Under the pieces are notes generated by a model, which saw nothing but the letters and a program-made list of their open reading frames with translations, did no database searches and was not told the origin of the DNA. The position numbers were made by a program, and so were the translations under genes. Shown piece by piece: positions 7,624 to 17,036 of a stretch of DNA of 64,000 nucleotides (position 1 is its first letter; every line of letters begins with the position of its first letter). Source of the DNA: Clostridium sp. OS1-26 (GTDB lineage: Bacteria; Bacillota; Clostridia; Clostridiales; Clostridiaceae); assembly GCF_030915445.1 (NCBI RefSeq), contig NZ_CP133264.1, forward strand, positions 2,170,001-2,234,000, in the 5' to 3' direction.

Positions 7624-9521
7624 GTGGGTCAAAATTTATATTTATCAAATTATGAGCTTAATGAAGCGATAAAAATATTATTTGAAAAAATCGAAGAAAA
7701 AGGTTATTACGAAGAAATAGATACGGAGAAAGCTTGTGAAAGAATCACATGGGAACCAATATACTCTGTAATATCATCACCTTTTTATAATTGCTCAGCT
7801 ATGGATGGTATTGCCTTAAAGTCAGAAAGCACATATGGAGCCTCTGAAAAAAATCAAATTGAATTCAAAGAGGGAAAAGACTATATTGTTGTCGATACGG
7901 GAGATCCAATACCTAAAGAGTATGATTGTGTGATTATGGTAGAAGACTTAATTGGAAATAAGGAGGATAGCGTAAAAATATATAAAAGTTCAGTAGCATG
8001 GCAAAATATAAGGCCTTTAGGAGAAGATATAGTTGAAAATCAACTTATAGTTCCTTCCAATCACAAAATTCGTCCCGTAGATATAGGTGCAATGCTTGCA
8101 GGCGGAGTAAATAAGGTTAAGGTGTACAAAAGTCCAGTTGTAGGTATTATTCCTACCGGTACGGAACTAGTAGAACCAGGTAGTGACCTGAAAGTGGGAG
8201 ATATTATAGATTTCAATTCAAGGGTATTTTCTGCACAAGTTTTAGAGTTTGGAGGAGTTCCAAAAGGTATGGAATATTAAAAGATGATTATGAGCTTATA
8301 AAGAATACTTTAATAAAAGCAGTAGAGGAATGCGATATAGTGCTTATAAATGCTGGTTCTTCAGCTGGAAGGGAGGACTATACAGCAGATGTAATTAGAG
8401 AATTAGGTGAAGTTTTTATACATGGTGTGGCAATTAAACCAGGTAAGCCTGTAATAATGGGAAAAGTTGGAGGTAAGCCTGTAATTGGAATACCTGGATA
8501 TCCTGTGTCAGCTTATTTTGTTATGGAGTCTGTAGTAAAAAAACTCATTGAACAGTATATTGGTTTTGAAGGGAAAGAGTTAAAAAAGGTAAATGCAACA
8601 ATATCAAGGAGAGTGATGTCTTCTTTAAAATATCATGAATTTGTAAGAATAAAATTAGGATATGTAGGAAATAAGCTTATAGCAACCCCATTAACTAGAG
8701 GAGCAGGTGCTACCATGTCATTGGTTAGAGCTGATGGAATCCTTGAAATTCCGCAAAGTGTAGAAGGTATTGAAGCTGGTAAACAAGTAGAAGTTAAGCT
8801 ATTAAAAGAGGAACAAGACATTAGAAACACTATCGTATGTATAGGAAGTCATGACCCAATAATAGATATATTGGCTGATTTAATACATGTTAAGAAAAAA
8901 GATTATTATTTATCGTCAGCACATGTTGGAAGTATGGGCGGAATAATGGCATTAAGAAGTGGGGAAACACACATAGCACCTATTCATTTGTTAGATATGG
9001 AAAATGGAGAGTATAATACATCCTATATAAGAAAATATTTATCAGACAAAAATATAAAATTAATAAAGTGTGTAAAGAGAATTCAAGGATTGATGGTTCA
9101 AAAGGGAAATCCTTTGAATATAAATTCAATTAGGGATATATCAGAAAAAAGTTATAGATTTGTAAATAGACAAAGAGGAGCTGGTACAAGATTATTATTT
9201 GATTACAACTTAAAAAAGTTAAATATAAGTCCTAAGGAGATTACAGGATATGAGAGAGAGGAATATACTCACTTAGCAGTAGCTGCGGCGGTTGGAAGTG
9301 GTGATGCAGACTGCGGACTTGGAGTTTACTCAGCAGCTAAGATGATGAATTTAGATTTTATACCTATTTGTAATGAGGAGTATGATTTAGCTATCCCAAA
9401 CGAATATTTAGAACTAGGTATAATTAAAGGGTTATTAGAGGTTATGAAAAGCAGAGAGTTTTTAAAGGAACTAGAAAAATTAGGGGGATATGAATATTCG
9501 GATATTGGTACTATAATATAA
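7624..9521 (+). pseudogene. MoeA-like protein fused to a periplasmic-binding-like domain, one frameshift
   Basis: The first part (GTG 7624, after GGGGGATTACA, to 8280) is the N-terminal MoeA half with FYNCSAMDGIALKS and GIIPTGTEL. The second (open frame through 8340-9521) continues with NAGSSAGREDYTAD, HGVAIKPGKP and GIPGYPVSAY. From about 8830 it adds a binding-protein-like domain containing RQRGAGTRLLFDYNL and AVAAAVGSGDADCGLG. Adding one A to the AAAA run 8262-8265 joins the halves as GGVP-K-RYGILKDDYEL, giving about 630 aa, normal for this fusion. Either a real inactivating slip or a base-calling error. The C-terminal domain may sense or hold oxyanion; that is inference. Confidence 0.85.
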
Positions 9522-9546
9522 TTAAATAACAGAAGGGAGTTTGAAA

Positions 9547-10506
9547 ATGAATGATAGATACGGGAGAAGCATAGATTATCTTAGGGTTTCTCTTACAGAT
9601 AGGTGCAATTTAAGGTGTATATACTGCATGCCTGAAGAAGGGGTATATAAAAAATCACATGAAGAAATATTGCGATTTGAGGAAATTTTAAAGATTGTAA
9701 ATGCTGCTGCTCTTCTTGACGTAAAAAAGATAAGATATACAGGGGGAGAGCCCTTAATATTAAAGGGAATAGAAGAGCTCATTGAAAAAACTTCAAAAAT
9801 ATCTGGAGTTAAAGATATAGCTATAACTACTAATGGAATCTTACTTGAGGATTTAGCGGATAAGTTAAAAGCGTCAGGTTTAAATAGAGTGAATATAAGT
9901 CTTGATACTTTAAAGGAAGATAAATTTAAGGAGATCACTAGAGGTGGAGATATAAATAAAGTTTTAAGAGCTATACAAAAATGTATAAACATTGGACTCA
10001 CACCTGTAAAAATAAATACAGTACTTATAAAAGGAATTAATGACGATGAAATTTCTGACTTTATTAATCTTACAAGAGAGCTTCCAGTAGAAATTAGATT
10101 TATAGAGCTTATGCCAATTGGACAAGGTGAAAAGCTTTATGAAAAAGGATTTATGTCATCAGATGAAGTTATAGCTAGATTTTCAGAGCTAAAGCCTCTA
10201 GAAACAAATAAAAATAGTACAGCCTCTTTATATGAAATGAAAAACTCGAAAGGAAAGGTTGGGTTTATAAGCCCTTTAAGTTGTAAGTTCTGCGCAAGTT
10301 GTAATAGAATACGACTTACATCTACGGGTACTATAAAGCCTTGTCTTCATTCAGCCAATGAGTTGAATATAAAAGATTATTTGAATAATGAAGTTTTACT
10401 CACATCATCATTGAAAGATGCTATATACAATAAGCCTTCACAGCATAACTTAGAATGTGATAAAAAAAGCAGTAGCAGTAAAATGATGTATCAAATAGGA
10501 GGATAA
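9547..10506 (+). CDS. moaA: GTP 3',8-cyclase, radical SAM, first step of molybdopterin synthesis
   Basis: Converts GTP to the cyclic precursor of cyclic pyranopterin monophosphate. Radical SAM cluster motif CNLRCIYC gives Cys20, Cys24 and Cys27; GGEPL follows. The second [4Fe-4S] site is CKFCASCN plus the Cys in TGTIKPCLH. The C-terminus ends in GG as in active MoaA. ATG 9547 is chosen because GGGAG (9535-9539) is 7 bases away; TTG 9541 is too close. About 319 aa. It follows the fused moeA by 25 bp and precedes the activator gene by 24 bp. moaC and moaE are not in this window. Confidence 0.93.
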   Translation: MNDRYGRSIDYLRVSLTDRCNLRCIYCMPEEGVYKKSHEEILRFEEILKIVNAAALLDVKKIRYTGGEPLILKGIEELIEKTSKISGVKDIAITTNGILLEDLADKLKASGLNRVNISLDTLKEDKFKEITRGGDINKVLRAIQKCINIGLTPVKINTVLIKGINDDEISDFINLTRELPVEIRFIELMPIGQGEKLYEKGFMSSDEVIARFSELKPLETNKNSTASLYEMKNSKGKVGFISPLSCKFCASCNRIRLTSTGTIKPCLHSANELNIKDYLNNEVLLTSSLKDAIYNKPSQHNLECDKKSSSSKMMYQIGG

Positions 10507-10530
10507 CTGTATCTTAAGGGGAGGATTATA

Positions 10531-12123
10531 TTGGAAGTAAGAGAAGAAAGTCAAAAACCCTATGTTTATGAATCTCACAAAAGATGTACTAGCAAGGGAA
10601 TAGATTCTAATATTATATTTAGCAGAAAAATACTGCATGGAAAAGATTTTGAGGATAAGTTAAATCATAATAAGGAACTAATACTAAATGCTACTCCTTT
10701 TATAGATGAGTTATATAATTTTGTTAAGGGATCAAATTTTTTTGCTATATTAACTGACGGAGAAGGATGTATATTAAATGTTATTGGTGATGAAGGAATA
10801 TTATCTGATGCCTTTAAATTTAAAATGATACCCGGTGCATATATGAATGAGGAGAATATTGGTACCAACGCTATGAGTCTGGTTTTAACTGAAAAAATGC
10901 CAGTACAGGTATCATCAAATGAGCATTATATAAAGGCTTACCACAAGTGGACTTGCTCTGCTGCTCCTATAAAAGATGATATTGGAAATATTATGGGAGT
11001 ATTGAACTTAACTGGCTACAGTGAATTTGTTCATTCTCATACATTGGGTATGGTAGTTGCAGCTGCAAAAGCTATTGAGAGAATGATTGAAAATAACAAG
11101 AAAGCAGCACATAAAAAATCCAGAAGACTTGCAGATAGAATACTTTCCTGTAAGGCTATATATACTTTCAATAAGATTATTGGTCAGAATGAGAAATTTA
11201 TTCAAATAATTGAATATGCTAAGAAGATTTCAGATAGTAAATCTACTATTTTAATAACTGGAGAAAGCGGAACTGGGAAGGAAGTTTTTGCTCAATCTAT
11301 TCACAATCACAGCGATAGGCATGATGAAACCTTTGTGGCAGTAAATTGCGGAGCGATTCCTAGAAATTTAATAGAATCTGAACTCTTTGGTTATGAAGAA
11401 GGAGCTTTTACTGGAGCTAAAAGAGGTGGGTACGCAGGTAAGTTTGAAATTGCTGACGGGGGAACTATCTTTTTAGATGAAATTGGCGAGATGCCTCTTG
11501 ATATGCAAATTAAGCTTTTGAGAGTAATTGAAGAAGGTATAATAAATAAAATTGGAAGTTCAAAACAGATTCCTGTGAATGTTAGAATTATTGCAGCTAC
11601 AAATAAGGATTTAAGAAGTGAAGCGGAAAAAGGAAGCTTTAGAAAAGATTTATATTATAGACTAAATGTTCTTCCAGTACATCTTCCGCCTTTGAGGGAA
11701 AGAAGAGATGATATACCACTATTAATTAATTATTTTATGAAAAAGGCATCAAGACACTTAGATAAGAATATAGTTGAAATAACTGATAGTCAATTAGAGT
11801 ATTTTATTAATTATAATTGGCCGGGAAATATAAGAGAGTTGGAAAATATAGTTGAATTAATTATCAACACAGAAGCTGTGCCAATAGAACTTTTAGCAAA
11901 GGATACTTCAGCAGAAATATTTGAGAGCAATATACCGGATGAGTACTTAAGATTAGAATATATGGAAAGACAGCATATTATAAAAGTATTAAAAAGATAT
12001 AATGGAAATATAGCCGCTGCCGCCAAATCACTAGGCATTGGAAGAAATACCTTATATAGAAAAATGAATAATTATTCTATAGATTGTTCTGTTTTAGGAC
12101 GTAATTCCAAAATGGAACAATAA
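10531..12123 (+). CDS. Sigma-54-dependent transcriptional activator (GAF-AAA+-Fis HTH)
   Basis: Enhancer-binding protein. An N-terminal GAF-like sensor region is at about 60-190. The AAA+ domain has Walker A GESGTGKE (about 244-251), the sigma-54 contact loop GAFTGA (291-296) and Walker B GGTIFLDEIGEM. The C-terminal Fis-type helix-turn-helix NIAAAAKSLGIGRNTLYRKM is at about 492-511. The TTG start follows GGGGAGG by 6 bases. At 530 aa it has the AcoR-like layout. The next gene, aor, has a -24/-12 promoter, so this protein is very probably its activator. The signal it senses is unknown. Confidence 0.9.
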   Translation: MEVREESQKPYVYESHKRCTSKGIDSNIIFSRKILHGKDFEDKLNHNKELILNATPFIDELYNFVKGSNFFAILTDGEGCILNVIGDEGILSDAFKFKMIPGAYMNEENIGTNAMSLVLTEKMPVQVSSNEHYIKAYHKWTCSAAPIKDDIGNIMGVLNLTGYSEFVHSHTLGMVVAAAKAIERMIENNKKAAHKKSRRLADRILSCKAIYTFNKIIGQNEKFIQIIEYAKKISDSKSTILITGESGTGKEVFAQSIHNHSDRHDETFVAVNCGAIPRNLIESELFGYEEGAFTGAKRGGYAGKFEIADGGTIFLDEIGEMPLDMQIKLLRVIEEGIINKIGSSKQIPVNVRIIAATNKDLRSEAEKGSFRKDLYYRLNVLPVHLPPLRERRDDIPLLINYFMKKASRHLDKNIVEITDSQLEYFINYNWPGNIRELENIVELIINTEAVPIELLAKDTSAEIFESNIPDEYLRLEYMERQHIIKVLKRYNGNIAAAAKSLGIGRNTLYRKMNNYSIDCSVLGRNSKMEQ

Positions 12124-12153
12124 AAATCGCTTTATATGCTCTGTTTTGGAACA
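12084..12153 (+). promoter_or_regulatory. Candidate upstream activator sites for the sigma-54 regulator
   Basis: Three related sites lie in and just after the end of the activator gene: TGTTCTGTTTTAGGAC (about 12085-12100), the perfect inverted repeat TTCCA-AAA-TGGAA (12105-12117) and CTGTTTTGGAACA (12141-12153). They are 115-185 bp upstream of the -24/-12 element, the usual enhancer distance. Similar words recur before tupA. Confidence 0.6.
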
Positions 12154-12188
12154 AAGCCTCTGGATTTTATAGAGGCTTTGTTTTTTTA
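12153..12188 (+). terminator. Terminator of the activator gene
   Basis: AAAGCCTCT (12153-12161) pairs with AGAGGCTTT (12171-12179) followed by a long T-run. It isolates aor from upstream transcription. Confidence 0.85.
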
Positions 12189-12267
12189 TTTAGATTATTA
12201 TTTAAATAATTCAAGCATAGGCTTAAATATAGGCTAAATATAAGGAAAAGCTTGTTGCAATTTAATC

Positions 12268-12285
12268 TTGGCATAGTAATTGCTT
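12268..12285 (+). promoter_or_regulatory. Sigma-54 (-24/-12) promoter of aor
   Basis: TTGGCATAGTAATTGCTT matches the sigma-54 consensus TGGCA-N6-TTGC. GG (12270-12271) and GC (12282-12283) are exactly 12 bases apart. The aor start codon is about 45 bases downstream. Confidence 0.88.
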
Positions 12286-12328
12286 ATATATAAATATGAA
12301 ATATCTATATATGAGGGGGATGTATAAT

Positions 12329-14149
12329 ATGTTCGGTTATAACGGAAAAGTTTTAAGAATTAATTTAAATGACAAAACTTTTAAATTTGAGGTTTTAGAC
12401 ATTGATAAAGCAAAAAAATACTTAGGTTCCAGAGGGTTAGGTGTAAAAACATTATTTGATGAAGTAGATCCTAAAATAGATCCACTTTCACCAGATAACA
12501 AATTTATTATTGCTACAGGTCCACTTACAGGAACACCAGTACCAACAAGTGGAAGATTTATGGTAGTAACTAAATCACCTTTAACAGGAACTATAGCCAT
12601 AGCTAACTCGGGAGGAAAATGGGGAGCAGAACTTAAGGCAGCTGGTTATGACATGCTTATAGTAGAAGGAAAGTCAGACACTCCAGTATATGTAAATATA
12701 GTGGATGATAAAGTTGAGTTTAAGGATGCTTCAAAGGCTTGGGGAAAACTTGTTTTAGAAACTACCACTATGCTTCAGAACGAAACTGATGCTAAGGCCA
12801 AAGTTTTATGCATAGGACCTGCTGGAGAAAAATTATCACCTATGGCAGCAGTTATGAATGACGTTGATAGAGCCGCTGGTCGTGGTGGAGTTGGAGCAGT
12901 TATGGGTTCTAAGAACCTAAAGGCTATAGTTGTAAAAGGAAGTGGAAAAGTTAAATTATTTGATGAGGAAGTGGTTAAGAAAGTTGCTTCTGAAAAAATA
13001 GCAATCTTAAGAAAAGACCCTGTAGCAGGTACCGGTCTTCCAACATACGGAAGTGCAGTATTGGTTAATATTATTAATGAGAATGGAATACACCCAGTTA
13101 GAAACTTCCAAGAAGCATATACAGAAAATGCAGATATGATTAGTGGAGAAACTCTAACTAAAGATTGTTTAGTTAGAAAAAATCCTTGTTATAGATGCCC
13201 AATAGCATGCGGAAGATGGGTAAAACTTGATGATGGAACTGAATGTGGAGGACCTGAGTATGAAACACTATGGTCATTTGGATCAGATTGTGATGTATAT
13301 GATATAAATGCTGTTAACAGAGCAAATATGTTATGTAATGAATATGGATTAGATACAATTTCAGCAGGAGCAACTATTGCAGCAGCAATGGAACTTTATC
13401 AAAGAGGATATATCAAAGATGATGAACTATCTGCAGATGGTGTATCACTAAAATGGGGAGATGCTAATGCTATAGTAGAATGGACTAAAAAGATGGGAGA
13501 AAGAGAAGGTTTTGGCGATAAGTTAGCTGAAGGTTCATATAGATTATGTTTAAGCTACGGAGCTCCTGAGCTTTCAATGACAGTTAAGAAGCAAGAGCTT
13601 CCAGCTTATGACCCTAGAGGTTGTCAAGGACACGGAATAACTTATGCTGTCAATAATAGAGGTGGCTGTCATATTAAAGGTTACATGATAAGCCCTGAAA
13701 TACTAGGATACCCAGAAAAACTTGATAGATTCTCATTAGAAGGAAAAGCAGCTTACGCTAGAGTATTCCATGACTTGACAGCAGTTATAGATGCGCTTGG
13801 ATTATGTATATTTACAACTTTTGGACTTGGTGCTCAAGACTTCGTAGATATGTATAATGCTGTAGTGGGAGGAGAGCTTCATGATGTTAACTCATTAATG
13901 ATGGCAGGAGATAGAATTTGGACACTAGAAAAATTATATAATCTAGCTGCCGGAATAGATAGTAAGCAGGATACTTTGCCTAAGAGATTATTAGAAGAGG
14001 AAGTTCCAGACGGACCTTCAAAGGGACATGTTCACAAACTAGATGTTCTTCTTCCTGAATACTACTCAGTAAGAGGATGGGACGAAAATGGTATTCCTAC
14101 AGCAGAAACTCTTAAAAAGCTTGGGCTTGATGAATATATAGGAAAATAG
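12329..14149 (+). CDS. aor: Tungsten-containing aldehyde:ferredoxin oxidoreductase
   Basis: Oxidises aldehydes to acids with ferredoxin, or runs in reverse toward aldehydes in some clostridia. It holds a tungsto-bispyranopterin and one [4Fe-4S] cluster. Cluster ligands CYRCPIAC give Cys287, Cys290 and Cys294, with Cys493 in GLCIF, the classic spacing of AOR. RGLGVKTLFDEVDP and RAAGRGGVGAVMGSKNLKAI are family motifs. ATG 12329 is chosen: GGGGGA lies 8 bases upstream and MFGYNGKVLRINL is the usual start; the ATGs at 12296, 12311 and 12320 fit worse. About 606 aa. The preferred aldehyde cannot be told from sequence. Confidence 0.94.
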   Translation: MFGYNGKVLRINLNDKTFKFEVLDIDKAKKYLGSRGLGVKTLFDEVDPKIDPLSPDNKFIIATGPLTGTPVPTSGRFMVVTKSPLTGTIAIANSGGKWGAELKAAGYDMLIVEGKSDTPVYVNIVDDKVEFKDASKAWGKLVLETTTMLQNETDAKAKVLCIGPAGEKLSPMAAVMNDVDRAAGRGGVGAVMGSKNLKAIVVKGSGKVKLFDEEVVKKVASEKIAILRKDPVAGTGLPTYGSAVLVNIINENGIHPVRNFQEAYTENADMISGETLTKDCLVRKNPCYRCPIACGRWVKLDDGTECGGPEYETLWSFGSDCDVYDINAVNRANMLCNEYGLDTISAGATIAAAMELYQRGYIKDDELSADGVSLKWGDANAIVEWTKKMGEREGFGDKLAEGSYRLCLSYGAPELSMTVKKQELPAYDPRGCQGHGITYAVNNRGGCHIKGYMISPEILGYPEKLDRFSLEGKAAYARVFHDLTAVIDALGLCIFTTFGLGAQDFVDMYNAVVGGELHDVNSLMMAGDRIWTLEKLYNLAAGIDSKQDTLPKRLLEEEVPDGPSKGHVHKLDVLLPEYYSVRGWDENGIPTAETLKKLGLDEYIGK

Positions 14150-14165
14150 TAAATACCAATTTAAT

Positions 14166-14233
14166 GAATACTCTCACGCTTAGGAGTGGGAGTATTCAAA
14201 AGCATAAGTTGAGCTAGTCTATAAAAATAGCTC
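14166..14233 (+). terminator. Two hairpins after aor
   Basis: GAATACTC pairs with GGAGTATTC (14166-14197), followed by a second stem GAGCTA/TAGCTC (14213-14233). No long T-run follows, so these may trim or attenuate rather than fully stop reading into moaD. Confidence 0.45.
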
Positions 14234-14308
14234 TTTATAATGAATGGAGTGGGAGCCTTACATTTGGTTGTTATTGAACAAAATAAAAGTGATTTAGGAG
14301 GTGATAAG

Positions 14309-14533
14309 ATGAAAATTGAAGTAAGATTATTTGCAACATTTAGAGAAGGAAGAGAGAAAAAATACTTTTTAGAACTTCAAGAAAATATAACTCCAAAAGA
14401 TATTTTAGATATACTTAAAATAAATTCAGAAGAGGTTGCTATATTATTAATTAATGGAATTGATGGACAATTAAATAAACCTCTTAAAGATAATGATGTC
14501 TTATCATTATTTCCGCCAGTAGGAGGGGGCTAA
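14309..14533 (+). CDS. moaD: MoaD-type sulfur carrier (ubiquitin-like)
   Basis: Small beta-grasp protein that brings sulfur for molybdopterin dithiolene formation as a C-terminal thiocarboxylate. 74 aa from ATG 14309, which follows TAGGAGGTG; the longer reading from 14240 lacks a ribosome site. KIEVRLFATFREGREKK opens the fold and the protein ends SLFPPVGGG, supplying the essential terminal GG. Its stop is one base before the next start, so it is co-translated with the E1-like gene. A role dedicated to AOR cofactor is inferred from context. Confidence 0.88.
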   Translation: MKIEVRLFATFREGREKKYFLELQENITPKDILDILKINSEEVAILLINGIDGQLNKPLKDNDVLSLFPPVGGG

Positions 14534-14534
14534 T

Positions 14535-15218
14535 TTGGAGAGATATAGTAGAAATATGCAAACTCTATCTTTAGAGGAAAACGACAAGCTAAAAAATCAT
14601 AAAGTATGTGTGATAGGGTGTGGAGGACTAGGTGGATATATAATTGAAATGTTAGGTAGAATTGGAGTAGGTCTTATTACTGCGGTAGATGGTGATGTAT
14701 TTCAAGAATCCAACCTGAATAGGCAAATCTTATCGGATGTTCATTCATTATGCAAAAGTAAATCTATTGCTGCTAAGGAGAGGATGATGAATGTTAATCC
14801 ACTAATAGAAGTTAACTGCGTAAATGAACTTCTTACCAAAGAGAACTCTACTGAAATTCTAAAAGGACATGATGTTATAGTTGATGCATTAGATAGTATA
14901 GATGCAAGACTTATACTGCAAGATGCCTGTGAAGAATTGAGTATTCCATTAGTATCTGGAGCCATAGCTGGTTGGTATGGCCATGTAACCACAGTATATC
15001 CAGGAGACAAAACCTTAGATATTATATATGGAAATAAAATAGGGAAAGGTGTTGAAGCAAAATTAGGCAATCCATCTTTTACACCAGCTCTCGTAGCTTC
15101 GATTGAAGTCAGTGAAGTTATAAAAGTTTTAATAGGAAGAGGGGAATTACTTAGAAAAAGAATACTATTTATAGACACATTGAATCAAGATTATGAAGTA
15201 ATTGAATATCAAAGGTAA
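14535..15218 (+). CDS. ThiF/MoeB/HesA-family E1-like adenylyltransferase
   Basis: Adenylates the C-terminal glycine of a ubiquitin-like sulfur carrier, here most likely the adjacent MoaD. GCGGLGGYIIEMLGRIGVG is the nucleotide-binding loop; DGDVFQESNLNRQIL holds the ATP-contact Asn and Arg. 227 aa, shorter than E. coli MoeB, with no zinc CxxC pairs visible, like many clostridial ThiF/HesA forms. The TTG start follows GGAGGGGG. It overlaps nothing but is tightly coupled to moaD. ThiF for thiamine is the alternative; the aor-moaD context argues for molybdopterin. Confidence 0.82.
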   Translation: MERYSRNMQTLSLEENDKLKNHKVCVIGCGGLGGYIIEMLGRIGVGLITAVDGDVFQESNLNRQILSDVHSLCKSKSIAAKERMMNVNPLIEVNCVNELLTKENSTEILKGHDVIVDALDSIDARLILQDACEELSIPLVSGAIAGWYGHVTTVYPGDKTLDIIYGNKIGKGVEAKLGNPSFTPALVASIEVSEVIKVLIGRGELLRKRILFIDTLNQDYEVIEYQR

Positions 15219-15379
15219 GGCATCTGAAAGAAAATAACAAGTCCAAAGATGCTAAGGATATTTTGTGTCAGACAAGGAGAAAGGTTCCACAGATAGCCAA
15301 CCCTATCTAAGGGTTCTGACAACGCAGTATGACACAAAATAGACTAGCAGATGGACTAGTTATTTTTTGAAGATGCCTT
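15217..15379. repeat. Miniature inverted-repeat element B2, about 163 bp
   Basis: Imperfect terminal inverted repeats of about 27 bp (AAGGCATCTGAAAG... and ...GAAGATGCCTT) enclose an 11-bp perfect inner pair ATTTTGTGTCA/TGACACAAAAT and a core stem AACCC/GGGTT. It starts on the TAA of the ThiF-like gene. Element B1 at 7543 is a shortened relative. It encodes no protein. Confidence 0.75.
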
Positions 15380-15416
15380 AATGCATAGATGAGCAATTCA
15401 TCTATGCATTTATTAA
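15380..15416 (+). terminator. Terminator after element B2
   Basis: AATGCATAGATGA pairs with TCATCTATGCATT, then TATTAAATTT. It closes the tungsten-cofactor block. The rest of the 15219-15562 gap holds element B2 and AT-rich leader sequence. Confidence 0.6.
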
Positions 15417-15562
15417 ATTTCCGTAAAATAACAAATGAAAAAATATCACACTTTCTTGTAAATGTCAGTATAGTAATAAATGAGTACGCTTTAGTATCAA
15501 ATTTTTAGATCATATACTAAAAAGGTTACAAGTAATGGTAGATATAAAAAAGGGGGACATTC

Positions 15563-16099
15563 ATGAGCAAACCTAATATATATGGAAAGATAGATCTTAA
15601 TGAATGTAAATACTTAGGAAGAGGCAGAAATGGAAAGGTGTATTTACTGACTGATGGGAAAACAGTGATTAAAATATGTAGGATAGAGAAAAGTTGTATT
15701 GATGAATACAAGGTTTTAAAAGCAGCGGAAGGGAATAGATATTTCCCTAAAGTCTACGGAAGACTTGGGAAAATTATGTTTAGAGAATATGTTGGAGGGG
15801 AAAAACTTCCTGTATATTTGAGAAAAAATAAGCTAAGCAGAGAACTAGCAATAAGTTTAATTGGGCTTATTGAGGAATTTAAAAGGCTTGGCTTTAGAAG
15901 ATTAGACATAAGAGGAGAACATATCTATGTACAAAAGGATGAGAGTGTAATAGTAATAGATCCATCTGGGCAAATAATAAGATCAGCTCGCTATCCCAAA
16001 TCTATGATTAAAGAGCTTAAAAGACAAAAATGTGAAAAGAGCTTTTTTGAAATATTAAAAGAAGTAAGGCCAGATTTGTATAAACAGTGGAAAAGATAG
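15563..16099 (+). CDS. Small protein kinase-like protein
   Basis: 178-aa minimal kinase fold. GRGRNGKVYLL (about 19-29) is a glycine-rich loop, VIKICR supplies the ATP lysine, and RLDIRGEHIYV plus VIDPSGQ look like catalytic and metal-binding loops, close to RIO or lipopolysaccharide-kinase types. It is much shorter than Hanks kinases and has no extracellular part. GGGGGACATTC is a good ribosome site. It is a single gene between two terminators. Substrate unknown; the activity is inferred from motifs. Confidence 0.65.
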   Translation: MSKPNIYGKIDLNECKYLGRGRNGKVYLLTDGKTVIKICRIEKSCIDEYKVLKAAEGNRYFPKVYGRLGKIMFREYVGGEKLPVYLRKNKLSRELAISLIGLIEEFKRLGFRRLDIRGEHIYVQKDESVIVIDPSGQIIRSARYPKSMIKELKRQKCEKSFFEILKEVRPDLYKQWKR

Positions 16100-16109
16100 A
16101 AGTAAAGTT

Positions 16110-16148
16110 AGCAGCACAAATAACTAGTTATTTGTGCTGCTAAAAATA
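16110..16148. terminator. Bidirectional terminator
   Basis: AGCAGCACAAATAAC and GTTATTTGTGCTGCT form a 15-bp perfect stem (16110-16141) between convergent genes. Confidence 0.85.
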
Positions 16149-16157
16149 GCTTTAGAT

Positions 16158-16970
16158 TTATTGTAAACTAAGGCCTAAGGACATAAATTCCCTTATAACT
16201 TGTATTTGGTCTTTAGGTACATTAGCAACCTGAAAAGATTTGCTGTCATCAGTTTTGCACCAAACTACAAAATCCTCGCAGTTATTTTGGAGAAGATCGT
16301 AACTTTTTTCTCCTAACCTTTCCTTTGATCTTTTAACGGTTTCTTCAGTGCTAAACTTAGAATATCCTTTTAGGTCCAGTACAAAATATTTACCGTCAGC
16401 AAAATACTTGTCCATATCTGTTTCCATGATTTCAGTATCTTCTGCCTTACCAGTATTGCTCCAATAGTGGATTACTTTGTTGTTGCCTAAATATAAACCG
16501 TAGTGATCATATTTATACCCCATAAATTCTCCAGAAACGCCTACAATATCTCCAATTTGGGCCTTCCTTTTTGCTTTTGCAGGCGTCTGTTTAACATCTT
16601 TTGTAGATTTAAATTTTATAACTTTTTTATTTTTAAGTTCAAAGTTTTCAAAATGAATCTTAGGAGAAACGGTGATGGAATAATTCTCATTAGGAGAATA
16701 TCCATCAATAGGCGGATTTATAATAATACTCTTTTTATCGGCACTTAAAAATATATAGGAGTCAACAGAATTACCATCCTTATCTTTTATAATAATATTT
16801 TCTTTTGTAGTATTATCAAAGACTATAGGGTAATCAAATGTTATTTTAAATTGTTTATATTGAGATACCTCCAATGGTTTTATATCAGCAGGATAAAATT
16901 TATAAATACAATAAAAAGTTATTATTAGCATTAATAAAAATAGAATTACTTTAAAAGGTTTCTTTACCAT
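16158..16970 (-). CDS. Membrane-anchored LRAT-domain (NlpC/P60-like) protein
   Basis: 270 aa. An N-terminal membrane segment (about 7-25) is followed by an Ig-like region (about 35-125, SbsA-type). The LRAT-type papain-fold domain starts near 140: GDIVGVSGEF, then YDHYGLYLGNNKVIHYW with the paired histidines, and NNCEDFVVWC with the catalytic Cys. LRAT-like enzymes transfer or hydrolyse acyl or peptide groups; this one would act outside the membrane. GGGGAGGTTAGA precedes the ATG. The substrate is unknown. The downstream neighbour is the kinase-like gene, convergent. Confidence 0.7.
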   Translation of the reverse strand: MVKKPFKVILFLLMLIITFYCIYKFYPADIKPLEVSQYKQFKITFDYPIVFDNTTKENIIIKDKDGNSVDSYIFLSADKKSIIINPPIDGYSPNENYSITVSPKIHFENFELKNKKVIKFKSTKDVKQTPAKAKRKAQIGDIVGVSGEFMGYKYDHYGLYLGNNKVIHYWSNTGKAEDTEIMETDMDKYFADGKYFVLDLKGYSKFSTEETVKRSKERLGEKSYDLLQNNCEDFVVWCKTDDSKSFQVANVPKDQIQVIREFMSLGLSLQ

Positions 16971-17036
16971 TCTAACCTCCCCGCATAGTTATAAGTTATA
17001 AAATAGTTTAACATAGTAATTATAATAAAGACAATA

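Noticed and set aside
9576..10001. 141-aa minus-strand frame
   Set aside because: Lies wholly inside moaA, whose radical SAM motifs are clear; no ribosome site.
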